DNA of 37,531 nt. It comes from Mollicutes bacterium (lineage in GTDB: Bacteria > Bacillota_I > Bacilli_A > Izemoplasmatales > Izemoplasmataceae). The notes under the pieces are model-generated. The model did not search any database, was not told where the DNA came from, and saw only the letters and a list, made by a program, of their open reading frames with translations. Shown in pieces: positions 16,511 through 24,525 of the stretch (position 1 is the first letter of the stretch; every line of letters begins with the position of its first letter). The translations under genes and the position numbers were made by a program. The stretch lies in the NCBI GenBank assembly GCA_003558105.1, contig PWMS01000040.1, positions 1-37,531 of the forward strand. Direction: 5' to 3'.

Positions 16511-17713
16511 ATGAAACACCTGGAAATAAAAAACCTCTATAAAATCTTCGGTAAAACACCCCATAAGGCATTAGAAATGTCAATGAATGGTGTCTCAAAG
16601 GAAGAAATTCTTGAAAAAACCGGTAATACCGTCGGTGTCAAAGACGTATCATTTCATGTTGAAGAGGGCGAAACCTTTGTGGTTATGGGTCTTTCTGGTA
16701 GTGGTAAATCAACGCTGATCCGTTGCTTAAACCGCCTTCATGAATCGACCCACGGTGAGATTTTACTAGAAGGTAAAAACATTTTAGATGCAAACAAAGA
16801 AGAATTACGAAACATTCGACGTAAAAAAATGGGTATGGTCTTTCAAAATTTTGGTTTATTCCCCCACAAAACCATTATTCAAAATATAGATTATGGTTTA
16901 GAAATTCAAGGGATTGAACTAAAAGATAGACGAAAAAGCGCGCAAGAGGTCTTAGAACTCGTCGGCCTTAAAGGTTATGAAAACATGTATCCAAGTGAAT
17001 TGAGTGGCGGCATGCAACAACGTGTCGGACTGGCTAGAGCGTTGGTCATCGATCCTGATATTCTACTCATGGATGAAGCCTTTAGTGCCTTAGACCCACT
17101 CATCAAGAAAAACATGCAAGATGAACTGATTGCCTTACAAGAAAAAATGCAAAAAACGATTGTATTTATTACCCACGACTTAGATGAAGCCTTAAAACTT
17201 GGAGACCGGATTGCGGTCATGTATGAAGGGAAAATCGTACAGATTGGTACCCCTGAAGAGATCTTGACTACGCCGGCTAACGATTATGTCCGTGACTTCG
17301 TTGAAAACGTCAACCGCGCACGTGTTATTCGCGCAGAATCCATTATGAAAAAACCTTTAACGGTGGTCAACACCAAAGAAGGGCCGAAAGCCGCCCTTAG
17401 AAAAATGGACAAAGAAGGCATCTCAAGTGTCTTTGTGGTCAATAAAGAACGCATCTTACAAGGCGTTGTTTCTGTCGATGATGCTTCTAAGCTTGTCGAT
17501 GAAGGTAACAATGACTTGAAACTAGCCATTAAACCCGTTGAATTTGAGACAGCCCCCGATACCTTAATCGCGGATTTATTACCGATGGCAACGAAAGCCA
17601 ACTATCCGATTGCGGTTGTGGATGAGAAAAAACGACTGCTCGGTGTGGTGGTTAGAGTATCGGTAATCGCTGGTATCAAAGGCATCGAGGAAGGAGATGA
17701 GGACAATGCTTAG
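16511..17713 (+). CDS. opuAA: glycine betaine/proline ABC transporter, ATP-binding subunit with CBS pair
   Basis: ATPase of a QAT-type osmoprotectant importer, 400 aa, the length of OpuAA/ProV proteins. Walker A is GLSGSGKST, the signature LSGGMQQRVGLARAL, Walker B ILLMDEAFSALDP and the switch His is in FITHDLDEA. The N-terminal EEILEKTGNTVGVKDVSF segment is typical of the ProV/OpuAA family rather than generic ABC proteins. Residues about 275-395 form a CBS pair (MKKPLTVVNTKEGP; KANYPIAVVDE), which in OpuA-type transporters senses ionic strength or cyclic di-AMP. GGAGG before ATG 16511. It overlaps the permease gene, so the two are translationally coupled. Confidence 0.95.
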   Translation: MKHLEIKNLYKIFGKTPHKALEMSMNGVSKEEILEKTGNTVGVKDVSFHVEEGETFVVMGLSGSGKSTLIRCLNRLHESTHGEILLEGKNILDANKEELRNIRRKKMGMVFQNFGLFPHKTIIQNIDYGLEIQGIELKDRRKSAQEVLELVGLKGYENMYPSELSGGMQQRVGLARALVIDPDILLMDEAFSALDPLIKKNMQDELIALQEKMQKTIVFITHDLDEALKLGDRIAVMYEGKIVQIGTPEEILTTPANDYVRDFVENVNRARVIRAESIMKKPLTVVNTKEGPKAALRKMDKEGISSVFVVNKERILQGVVSVDDASKLVDEGNNDLKLAIKPVEFETAPDTLIADLLPMATKANYPIAVVDEKKRLLGVVVRVSVIAGIKGIEEGDEDNA

Positions 17714-18566
17714 CAGTATTTTACCCATCCCTCATATTCCGATTGGCACATGGTTCGATGCCCTCATTGATTTTTTAAGTGATAATTTCGGCTTTATATT
17801 TGATGGCTTTGAGTTTGTTATCTCCATCTTAACCGATGCTATCTTTGCCTCTTTGACATTGATGCCCGATGTGGTTTATATTGTCCTCTTTACCTTAGGC
17901 GCTTATTGGCTCAGCAAAAAGATTGGGCTGGCGGTCTTTATGGTACTTGCCCTACTCTTTGTCGTATCGATGGGGTATTGGGAAGATATGCTTTATACCT
18001 TCTCCTTAGTGATTACCGCAGCGTTCATTGCGCTAATTATCGGGATTCCGATTGGGATATTGGCCTCAAGAAACGATCGACTCCATGATTACCTCATCCG
18101 GCCCGTCCTTGACTTTATGCAGACATTGCCAGCTTTCGTCTACTTAATCCCCGCGGTTTCATTGTACGGGATTGGAGAGACACCAGGGGTATTTGCGACC
18201 ATTATCTTTGCGATGCCCCCAGCGGTTAGATTGACTAACCTTGGGATTAGGCAAGTCTCCAGTGAAGTTATCGAAGCGGGACGTTCCTTAGGCTCAACCG
18301 ATAAGCAAATGTTATTAAAAGTCCAATTGCCAATTGCCATGCCAAGCATCATGGCCGGTATCAACCAAACGATTATGCTAGCCTTATCAATGGTCGTTAT
18401 CGGAGCGATGCTCGGTGGTCGAGGACTTGGTACCATCGTTTATGGTGCCGTCGGCACGAACAATATCCCTGTTGGTTTTGAATCAGGGGTAGCCGTGGTT
18501 TTACTCGCAGTCATCTTAGACCGCACAACACAAGCCATTGGCGATAAAACATCTGAAAAGAGATAG
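17706..18566 (+). CDS. opuAB: glycine betaine/proline ABC transporter, permease subunit
   Basis: Integral membrane subunit of the importer, 286 aa from ATG 17706; the upstream ATG at 17697 sits directly on the AAGGAG and is less likely. The N-terminus IPIGTWFDALIDFL is characteristic of OpuAB/ProW. About six to seven hydrophobic segments follow. The ATPase-docking EAA loop reads EAGRSLGSTDKQMLLKVQLP, followed by AMPSIMAGINQTIML. It ends in charged KTSEKR on the cytoplasmic side. Here the binding protein is a separate lipoprotein encoded next, unlike transporters with a fused binding domain. Confidence 0.94.
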   Translation: MLSSILPIPHIPIGTWFDALIDFLSDNFGFIFDGFEFVISILTDAIFASLTLMPDVVYIVLFTLGAYWLSKKIGLAVFMVLALLFVVSMGYWEDMLYTFSLVITAAFIALIIGIPIGILASRNDRLHDYLIRPVLDFMQTLPAFVYLIPAVSLYGIGETPGVFATIIFAMPPAVRLTNLGIRQVSSEVIEAGRSLGSTDKQMLLKVQLPIAMPSIMAGINQTIMLALSMVVIGAMLGGRGLGTIVYGAVGTNNIPVGFESGVAVVLLAVILDRTTQAIGDKTSEKR

Positions 18567-18623
18567 TGCATCTCTTTAAGATATAAAGACAAAATTATAA
18601 AAATTCTATAGGAGGAATATTTA

Positions 18624-19478
18624 ATGTTTAAAAAATTATTTGCACTTATGATCGCAATCACATTTGCGTTCACCTTAGCTGCATGTGACACTGACACAGA
18701 AACTGTTGAGCTTGGTTATGTTAACTGGGCTGAAGGTGTGGCAATGAACTATTTAGCCCACGCTATCTTAGAAGATGAACTCGGCTATGAAGTCGAATCA
18801 AGAATGGCCGATGCTGGACCGATCTATGGTTCACTCGCGAGTGGCAATACCGATGCATTCTTAGATGCTTGGTATCCATTTACCCACCAAACCTACCGTG
18901 AGGAATATGGCGATTTAATCGTCGACCTTGGGTACAACTTTGAAGGCGCTAAAATCGGCTTAGTCGTTCCAGACTATGTGACGATTGACAGCATCGCAGA
19001 AATGAATGCCTATGCCGATGAGTTCGATGGCCAAATTGTTGGTATCGACCCTGGTGCTGGTATCATGGCAGCGGCTAACGATGCCATAGATGCTTATGAC
19101 CTAACCGACATCGAATTACAAACATCCAGTGGTCCCGTTATGGTCCAAGCCCTAGCTGAAGCAATTGAAAATGAAGAATGGGTCGTTGTGACCGGTTGGG
19201 AACCACACTTCAAATTTGCCGATTACAACCTTAAATTCTTAGACGATCCTGAAGGCAGCTTCGGCGAATCTGAGAATATCCATACCGTTGCTAGAGCTGG
19301 CTTAGCTGACGATATGCCTGAAGTCGCAGAATTCTTTGAAAACTTCTACCTTGATAGTGAACAACTCGGTAACTTAATGGGTATGATGAATGAATATGGT
19401 GATGATTACACCGAATTAGAAATTGCCAGAATGTGGATGGATGAAAATCAAGATTTAGTCCAAACCTGGTTACCATAA
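18624..19478 (+). CDS. opuAC: glycine betaine/proline-binding lipoprotein of the ABC transporter
   Basis: Extracellular substrate-binding lipoprotein of 284 aa. The signal peptide ends in LAAC, with lipidated Cys at about 21. Trp residues in VNWAEG, DAWYPFTHQ and TGWEPHFKF match the aromatic cage that holds the trimethylammonium group in OpuAC/ProX-type proteins. The mature chain is notably acidic, fitting exposure to a salty medium (inference). AGGAGG eight bases before ATG 18624. It follows the permease by 57 bases and closes the operon before a strong terminator. Betaine is the likely ligand; proline betaine or related compounds cannot be excluded. Confidence 0.94.
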   Translation: MFKKLFALMIAITFAFTLAACDTDTETVELGYVNWAEGVAMNYLAHAILEDELGYEVESRMADAGPIYGSLASGNTDAFLDAWYPFTHQTYREEYGDLIVDLGYNFEGAKIGLVVPDYVTIDSIAEMNAYADEFDGQIVGIDPGAGIMAAANDAIDAYDLTDIELQTSSGPVMVQALAEAIENEEWVVVTGWEPHFKFADYNLKFLDDPEGSFGESENIHTVARAGLADDMPEVAEFFENFYLDSEQLGNLMGMMNEYGDDYTELEIARMWMDENQDLVQTWLP

Positions 19479-19491
19479 GCTAACACAATCA

Positions 19492-19521
19492 AAAGACGGA
19501 TAAAAATTATCCGTCTTTTTT
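19492..19521 (+). terminator. terminator of the osmoprotectant transporter operon
   Basis: Twelve-base perfect stem AAAGACGGATAA/TTATCCGTCTTT (19492-19503 with 19507-19518), three-base loop, T-run. Confidence 0.92.
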
Positions 19522-19624
19522 TATGCTTTTATGATAGCGTTGTCACACCCTATATCACTATAATATAAAGAGATTCAGTCTACATAACCCTTTAGCCCGT
19601 TTTATATAATCTGCAGCAAAAAGG

Positions 19625-19653
19625 TTGTATTTACATTTTTATAGTGTTACAAT
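19625..19653 (+). promoter_or_regulatory. promoter of the histidine operon
   Basis: TTGTAT (19625-19630), 17-base spacer, TACAAT (19648-19653). It lies about 35 bases before the first leader peptide start. Confidence 0.6.
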
Positions 19654-19687
19654 GAAAAAAAATCGAAAGCCTATGGAGGCCTCGACT

Positions 19688-19738
19688 ATGAACAAAAATT
19701 ATTTAGTACATGTCCATCATTATAAAACCAAGGTTTGA
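19688..19738 (+). CDS. hisL: first his operon leader peptide (16 aa, His-rich)
   Basis: ATG at 19688 with GGAGG eight bases upstream opens a frame encoding MNKNYLVHVHHYKTKV and stopping at TGA. His codons occupy positions 8, 10 and 11, and Tyr positions 5 and 12, far above chance for so short a frame. The segment AGGTTTG at 19731-19737, overlapping the end and stop codon, can pair with CAAGCCT (19764-19770). Stalling on the His codons would leave that segment free, and reaching the stop would cover it. This is the design of leader-peptide attenuators such as enterobacterial hisL, but the peptide sequence is unrelated and I infer the role from arrangement. Confidence 0.8.
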   Translation: MNKNYLVHVHHYKTKV

Positions 19739-19852
19739 TCAAAGAACGCACGTTCTTTAGATACAAGCCTGTTTACGTATATGTAAAAATGGACTTGTAT
19801 CTACCACTAAATCATCATTAGCTGGATAGATAAGTCTATCCAGCTTTTTTTA
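19739..19852 (+). promoter_or_regulatory. first his attenuator: competing hairpins and terminator
   Basis: A small hairpin AAAGAAC/GTTCTTT (19741-19758) follows the leader stop. AGATACAAG (19759-19767) can pair with CTTGTATCT (19794-19802). The overlapping TATCTACCA (19799-19807) can instead pair with TGGATAGATA (19823-19832, one bulged base), which is part of the terminator 5' arm. Thus pairing of 19731-19737 with 19764-19770 frees the antiterminator; otherwise the terminator forms. Confidence 0.72.
19820..19851 (+). terminator. terminator of the first his attenuator
   Basis: Eleven-base perfect stem AGCTGGATAGA/TCTATCCAGCT (19820-19830 with 19835-19845), loop TAAG, then seven T. It lies inside the his leader with no gene ending just before it. 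Confidence 0.92.
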
Positions 19853-19870
19853 TACCCAGGAGGTAACAAC

Positions 19871-19930
19871 ATGAAACCCTTAACCCTTATGAACAACACT
19901 TATACCCATCATTATCATTATAAAATATAG
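19871..19930 (+). CDS. second his operon leader peptide (19 aa, His-rich)
   Basis: ATG at 19871 behind a perfect AGGAGG with seven-base spacing encodes MKPLTLMNNTYTHHYHYKI and stops at TAG. Three of the last seven residues are His and two are Tyr. It begins 20 bases after the first terminator's T-run. AGGTTTG (19929-19935) overlaps the stop and is identical to the segment at the end of leader one, as is its partner CAAGCCT (19958-19964). The module thus looks like a duplicate of the first that has diverged in its N-terminal codons. Confidence 0.8.
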   Translation: MKPLTLMNNTYTHHYHYKI

Positions 19931-20038
19931 GTTTGCTATTTAACATACTGTTAGATACAAGCCTTTATCGATGTGGATAAGTGCTTGTATCAACCGATGA
20001 TAATCAATCGAGTGGTGCACGCCGCTCGATTTTTTTTA
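19931..20038 (+). promoter_or_regulatory. second his attenuator, a diverged copy of the first
   Basis: TTAGATACAAGCCT is shared with module one (there at 19757-19770, here at 19951-19964). GATACAAGC (19954-19962) pairs with GCTTGTATC (19983-19991). A terminator follows at 20007-20037. The antiterminator pairing is less clear than in module one: only a short CGAT/ATCG match is obvious between 19995-19998 and the terminator 5' arm. Confidence 0.65.
20007..20037 (+). terminator. terminator of the second his attenuator
   Basis: ATCGAGTGG (20007-20015) pairs with CCGCTCGAT (20022-20030), including one G-U, then eight T. It ends about 20 bases before the hisZ start. Confidence 0.88.
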
Positions 20039-20058
20039 TACAAAAAAAGGAGGACATT

Positions 20059-21003
20059 ATGACATTCCCAACCCTAAACGATGCTTTAAATTATCACCAA
20101 CAAAAATTCGAAGTCATCAAAAGACTCGAAACCATCATCACCGAACAAGGCTATCAGATGATTGAACCAGCCTATTTTGAAAATTACGACCACTTCATTA
20201 AGATGCATCAACGCATCGAAAAAACCTCAATGGTAAAACTCATCGATGCCGAGGGTAATATTCGGGTTTTAAGACCGGATATCACCACTAGTATCATGAA
20301 AGACTTGATTCCTAAGTGGCATAATGGCTTAAAGCTGAAACTGTTTTACAACACCACAGTTTTTGTCAATACCAAAGCGGGCATCAAAGAACAAAAACAA
20401 TTTGGCGTTGAATACCTCGGCCCGCAAACACCGACCACCGACAGCGAGCTTATCGCGATAATCTTAGAGATATTCAACGATTTTAATCTAGCCTTCATCT
20501 TAGAAGTCTCCCATGCAGATTTCTTACATCAACTCATCGATAACCTCGCTTTAGATCATGAACAGATCGATACCTTAAAAGATATCATCTATCACAAAAA
20601 CCGCTATGCACTCAATAAATTTATTGATAAGAACCTCAATCAAAACCCTTCCCAACAAGTCCTTGCGACCCTTTTTGATTTACAGGGTACACTTGAGGTA
20701 ATAGATGACAAATTAGCTAACATCGATTTACCTGAAAATATAAAAACAACCCTAGCGCAACTAGCCAACTATCAAAGTCAGTTTAAAAACGATGCGGTAA
20801 CCTTCGATCTAAGCATGTTAAGTCAATACGACTATTACAGTGGTTTAATATTTAAAGGTTATCTGGCCAATGTGCCAAGTGCGGTATTAAATGGTGGCAG
20901 ATACAATACGCAAGCGATGGGGTATAAAAAAAGCGTGCCGGCCATCGGATTCTCATTTTCCCTTGCCGCATTGCTTCAGGAGGTTATGAAGAACAATGGA
21001 TAA
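20059..21003 (+). CDS. hisZ: ATP phosphoribosyltransferase regulatory subunit
   Basis: HisZ is a histidyl-tRNA-synthetase-like protein that lacks tRNA charging and forms a complex with short HisG, giving activity and histidine feedback. The 314-aa chain starts at ATG 20059 (AAGGAGG upstream); the frame is open back to 19981 but that part lies in the attenuator. HisRS-like class II elements are seen: RVLRPDITTSIMKDL near motif 2, QFGVEYLGP, FDLSMLSQYDYYSGLIFKGY and LNGGRYN, while the anticodon-binding C-terminus is absent. First structural gene of the operon, overlapping hisG by eight bases. Confidence 0.95.
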   Translation: MTFPTLNDALNYHQQKFEVIKRLETIITEQGYQMIEPAYFENYDHFIKMHQRIEKTSMVKLIDAEGNIRVLRPDITTSIMKDLIPKWHNGLKLKLFYNTTVFVNTKAGIKEQKQFGVEYLGPQTPTTDSELIAIILEIFNDFNLAFILEVSHADFLHQLIDNLALDHEQIDTLKDIIYHKNRYALNKFIDKNLNQNPSQQVLATLFDLQGTLEVIDDKLANIDLPENIKTTLAQLANYQSQFKNDAVTFDLSMLSQYDYYSGLIFKGYLANVPSAVLNGGRYNTQAMGYKKSVPAIGFSFSLAALLQEVMKNNG

Positions 21004-21628
21004 TAAATTAGTGATGGCCCTACCAACAGGTCGATTAGGCGATAGCGCGATTGCACGCTTACATGCAATCGGCCTAGCAAAAAAGATATCCCCAAAATCG
21101 AGAAAACTCGTCTTTGATGACGATGAAAACATTCGATATATCCTGGTCAAACCCATCGATGTCATCACCTATGTAGAAAACGGCATCGCCGATATCGGCA
21201 TCATCGGCAGCGATGTCATCTTAGAACAAGAAGCCGATGTCTATGAAATTATGGATTTAGGGTTTGGACTCTGTAAATTTTCGATAGCAGGCTTAAAAGA
21301 TCAGACTTTGTACAAACCCGATGAAGTAATCAAAGTCGCCACAAAGTATCCTAATGTCGCAAAAAAGTACTTTCAAAACAAACAACAAAAAATCGACATC
21401 ATTAAAATCAATGGCTCTGTGGAACTCGCCCCCTTGCTTGGGTTATCGAATGTGATTGTCGATATTGTGGAAACCGGCAATACGCTTAAAGCCAATGGTC
21501 TAGTCGTCATTGAAGATATGTTTGAAATCAGTGCTAAGACCATCGTCAACCGCAGTAGCTATCGTTTTAAATACCAAAAAATCACCGGATTAACAAAGCG
21601 TTTAGAAGCATCCATGGAGGTTAAATAA
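20996..21628 (+). CDS. hisG: ATP phosphoribosyltransferase, short form
   Basis: Catalyses the first step of histidine synthesis, joining ATP and PRPP. At 210 aa it is the short form without the C-terminal regulatory domain, which explains the need for HisZ encoded just before it. Seen: MALPTGRLGD at the N-terminus, GIADIGIIGSDV, and the PRPP-binding GNTLKANGLVVIE near residue 160. The ATG at 20996 lies within the last codons of hisZ; AGGAGG upstream. hisG ends exactly one base before the hisD ATG. Confidence 0.97.
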   Translation: MDNKLVMALPTGRLGDSAIARLHAIGLAKKISPKSRKLVFDDDENIRYILVKPIDVITYVENGIADIGIIGSDVILEQEADVYEIMDLGFGLCKFSIAGLKDQTLYKPDEVIKVATKYPNVAKKYFQNKQQKIDIIKINGSVELAPLLGLSNVIVDIVETGNTLKANGLVVIEDMFEISAKTIVNRSSYRFKYQKITGLTKRLEASMEVK

Positions 21629-22930
21629 ATGATAAAAATACTCAATATGAAAGAAGATACACTCGAGATTGATGCTTTGTTTAAACGCAATCAATTCGAT
21701 TATCAAGCGGTTAACCAAAACGTTGAAGCGATCATTAAAAACGTTTTAGAAAACCAAGATGACGCTTTGAGGAGCTATTCAAAAAAATTTGACAACGTCG
21801 AATTGACCGACTTCAAGGTATCCGTTCAAGAAATTGATAACGCCTTTGAAACCCTTGACAAAACGCTGATCAATGACTTAAAAAAAGCGATCGACAATAT
21901 CACCCGCTATCATGAAAAACAAGGTTATCAAAGCTTTCAATACGAAAAAGACGACGGCACCATTTTAGGTCAAAAAGTCACCCCTATAAAAACTGTGGGT
22001 CTTTATGTCCCCGGGGGTACCGCAAGTTATCCTTCGACGGTCTTGATGAATGCGATTCCCGCGCGCATTGCTGGGGTCAAAAACATTGTTATGATTACCC
22101 CACCCAAAAAGGATGGTACCATCCAACCCTCAATTTTAGTCGCCGCCAAACTCGCAGGCGTCGATACCATCTATAAACTAGGAGGTGCGCACGGGATTGC
22201 GGCTTTAGCTTATGGTACAAAAACCATTCCAAAAGTCGATAAAATTGTCGGTCCAGGCAATATTTATGTATCCATCGCCAAAAAATATCTTTACGGCAAA
22301 GTCGGCATTGATATGATTGCGGGACCGAGCGAAATTTTAATTATTGCGGATGAACAGGCCAATCCCGATTACATCGCAGCCGATTTGATGAGCCAAGCGG
22401 AACACGACACCTTAGCCAGCGCTATTCTCATCACCCCCTCTTCTGCCTTGGCAAAAAGGGTTAAAAAGGCATTATCCGCGCAGATTAAAACCTTAAGCCG
22501 TAGCGACATCATCAAACAAGCCTTAAACGATTACGGGGCCATTATTCTTAGCGAAGATTTAAAAAGTGCGGTTAATTTTTCCAACACCATCGCCCCTGAA
22601 CATCTAGAAATTTTAACCAAAGACCCCTTCAGCCTTTTAAACGATATTACAAACGCCGGTTCCATCTTCTTAGGCGAAAATACCCCTGAGCCTGTGGGGG
22701 ATTATATCGCTGGACCCAACCATACCTTACCGACCAGTGGCACCGCCCGGTTTTCTTCGCCGCTTTCAACCACGGATTTTCAAAAGAAATCTGCCTATAG
22801 TTTCTATTCCCTAAACGCCTTAAAAAACGATGCTGAGGCGATTATCAACATCGCCGATGAAGAAGGATTAACCGCCCACAGTAACGCGATTAAAGTGCGT
22901 CTAAGAAAGAAGGATGAACATGCTACCTAA
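21629..22930 (+). CDS. hisD: histidinol dehydrogenase
   Basis: Oxidises histidinol to histidine in two NAD+-dependent steps, the last two reactions of the pathway. The 433-aa protein has the family landmarks GLYVPGGTASYPSTVLMNA, GGAHGIAALAYGT, VGPGNIYV, GPSEILIIAD, SQAEHD (Zn and catalytic region) and APEHLEI. GGAGG eight bases before the ATG, which abuts the hisG stop. Start and length agree with the family. Confidence 0.98.
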   Translation: MIKILNMKEDTLEIDALFKRNQFDYQAVNQNVEAIIKNVLENQDDALRSYSKKFDNVELTDFKVSVQEIDNAFETLDKTLINDLKKAIDNITRYHEKQGYQSFQYEKDDGTILGQKVTPIKTVGLYVPGGTASYPSTVLMNAIPARIAGVKNIVMITPPKKDGTIQPSILVAAKLAGVDTIYKLGGAHGIAALAYGTKTIPKVDKIVGPGNIYVSIAKKYLYGKVGIDMIAGPSEILIIADEQANPDYIAADLMSQAEHDTLASAILITPSSALAKRVKKALSAQIKTLSRSDIIKQALNDYGAIILSEDLKSAVNFSNTIAPEHLEILTKDPFSLLNDITNAGSIFLGENTPEPVGDYIAGPNHTLPTSGTARFSSPLSTTDFQKKSAYSFYSLNALKNDAEAIINIADEEGLTAHSNAIKVRLRKKDEHAT

Positions 22931-23960
22931 AAAAAGTGTCCAAGCCTTAAACACTTATCAAACCAAAAACATCGACTACAAGGTCAAACTGGATGCCAAC
23001 GAAGCAACCAGCGATGTTTTAAAAGACTTTAAAGACAAGCTGCCCACGTCCTATTTTCGCTACCCAGACAATCATGCGCAAACCTTAAGACAAAAAGCCG
23101 CGAGCTACTACAACACAAAAGCCGAAAACATCATCGCCGGCAATGGTTCAAGTGAGATGTTGGAATTAATACTAAAAACCTACTTAGAAAAAGACGATGT
23201 CGTGCTTGGCTTTGAACCGAGTTTTACCATGTTTCGCGTCTTTACAGAAATCTATACAGGACAATATATGCCCGTTGAAGCCAACGAGCCATTTGCGTTT
23301 GATACAGAAGCTATGATCCAAGCAGCGCAAACCTACCAACCCAAAATCATCATCCTGTGTACCCCCAACAACCCCACCGGCAATATCCTTAGTGAAACAG
23401 CCATCAAGACGATCATCGAAAGTACCAACGCGTTGGTGTTGGTCGATGAGGCCTATATAGAATTTTATAACAAGCAAGCTTCCATGATTCGCTTCCTTAA
23501 GACTTATCCCCGACTCATCATCTTAAGAAGCTTATCAAAAGCCTTTGGGCTCGCGGGGATTCGCTTAGGTTTTCTTTTTTCTAATCCCGATATCATAAAA
23601 ACCCTAAACACCGTCAAATCACCTTATAACCTCAACATCCTAACCCAATCGCTTGGCATTCATGCCTTGGATGAATCTGGACGCGTTGAAGCGTATCTAA
23701 GCTTTATTAAAAAGGAGCGGGCCAAGATGTCAAAGGCACTTGAGAACCTAAATATCAGAGTCTTTCCCTCATATGCCAACTTCGTATTCTTTAAAAGTCA
23801 TCAAACCCATCTCTTTGACAAACTTTTAGACCAAGGCATTTTAATCCGAGACTTTAAAGGACCGCTTGCGTCTTATTTCCGTGTCAGTATTGGAACAACT
23901 GAAGATAACGAACAATTTATCAACGCCTTAAAGGAGGTTACCCCCGATGCGAGAGACTAA
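22920..23960 (+). CDS. hisC: histidinol-phosphate aminotransferase
   Basis: PLP-dependent class I/II aminotransferase of 346 aa converting imidazole acetol phosphate and glutamate to histidinol phosphate. CTPNNPTGN, VDEAYIEF and RSLSKAFGLAGIRLGF with the Schiff-base Lys are seen. I use ATG 22920, six bases after AAAGG, rather than ATG 22914, which touches it. It overlaps hisD by 11 bases and hisB by 14. HisC-like enzymes in Gram-positive bacteria may also transaminate prephenate or phenylpyruvate; that would matter here because no separate aromatic aminotransferase is in the window (inference). Confidence 0.96.
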   Translation: MLPKKSVQALNTYQTKNIDYKVKLDANEATSDVLKDFKDKLPTSYFRYPDNHAQTLRQKAASYYNTKAENIIAGNGSSEMLELILKTYLEKDDVVLGFEPSFTMFRVFTEIYTGQYMPVEANEPFAFDTEAMIQAAQTYQPKIIILCTPNNPTGNILSETAIKTIIESTNALVLVDEAYIEFYNKQASMIRFLKTYPRLIILRSLSKAFGLAGIRLGFLFSNPDIIKTLNTVKSPYNLNILTQSLGIHALDESGRVEAYLSFIKKERAKMSKALENLNIRVFPSYANFVFFKSHQTHLFDKLLDQGILIRDFKGPLASYFRVSIGTTEDNEQFINALKEVTPDARD

Positions 23961-24525
23961 ACTAAACCGCAACACCAAAGAAACCCAAATTCAACTATAT
24001 CTAAATATCGATGGCACGCGCCAAATCGATGTTGATACAAAAATTCCATTTTTTGACCATATGTTAACGTTGATGGCCTTTCATGGTAACTTTGATTTAA
24101 ACATCCAATGCGATGGCGATATCGACGTCGATGATCATCATACCATTGAAGATGTTGGGTTGGTGCTTGGGGATGCCATCAAAGAAATCATCAACACCAA
24201 AAAAGGCTTAAGACGCTATAGCTCCATCTTTATGCCGATGGATGAGAGCCTAACACGCATCGTTTTAGATATTTCTAACCGTCCATACTTAGGTTATCGC
24301 ATGCGCCTAAACCGCGAAAAAGTTGGGACGATGGATACACAAAACGTACAAGAGTTTTTCAAAGCCCTGATCGCAAATGCGCGTTTGACCCTCCATATCG
24401 ACTTGCTTTATGGTGAGAATGATCATCACAAAATTGAAGCTGTCTTTAAAGCTTTCGGTAAAGCTTTAAAAGAAGCTACAACCATCGAGGGTAAGTCGGT
24501 GAATTCCAGCAAGGGTGTGTTATAG
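23947..24525 (+). CDS. hisB: imidazoleglycerol-phosphate dehydratase
   Basis: Mn-dependent dehydratase of 192 aa, monofunctional (no phosphatase domain), converting IGP to imidazole acetol phosphate. The metal-binding motifs DDHHTIEDVGLVLGDA (about 60-75) and NDHHKIEAVFKAFGKAL (about 157-174) are intact, as is FFDHML near the N-terminus. AGGAGG lies inside the end of hisC. The stop of hisB directly precedes the hisH ATG. The separate histidinol phosphatase at the end of the operon supplies the activity missing from this short form. Confidence 0.98.
   Translation: MRETKLNRNTKETQIQLYLNIDGTRQIDVDTKIPFFDHMLTLMAFHGNFDLNIQCDGDIDVDDHHTIEDVGLVLGDAIKEIINTKKGLRRYSSIFMPMDESLTRIVLDISNRPYLGYRMRLNREKVGTMDTQNVQEFFKALIANARLTLHIDLLYGENDHHKIEAVFKAFGKALKEATTIEGKSVNSSKGVL

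Noticed and set aside
19981-20058. N-terminal extension of hisZ
   Set aside because: Would be encoded by the second attenuator's stem and terminator; ATG 20059 has a strong AGGAGG.
19625-20058. T-box as the control of the his operon
   Set aside because: No AGGGTGGNACCGCG-like sequence or stem I signature is present here; the His-rich ORFs explain the region.
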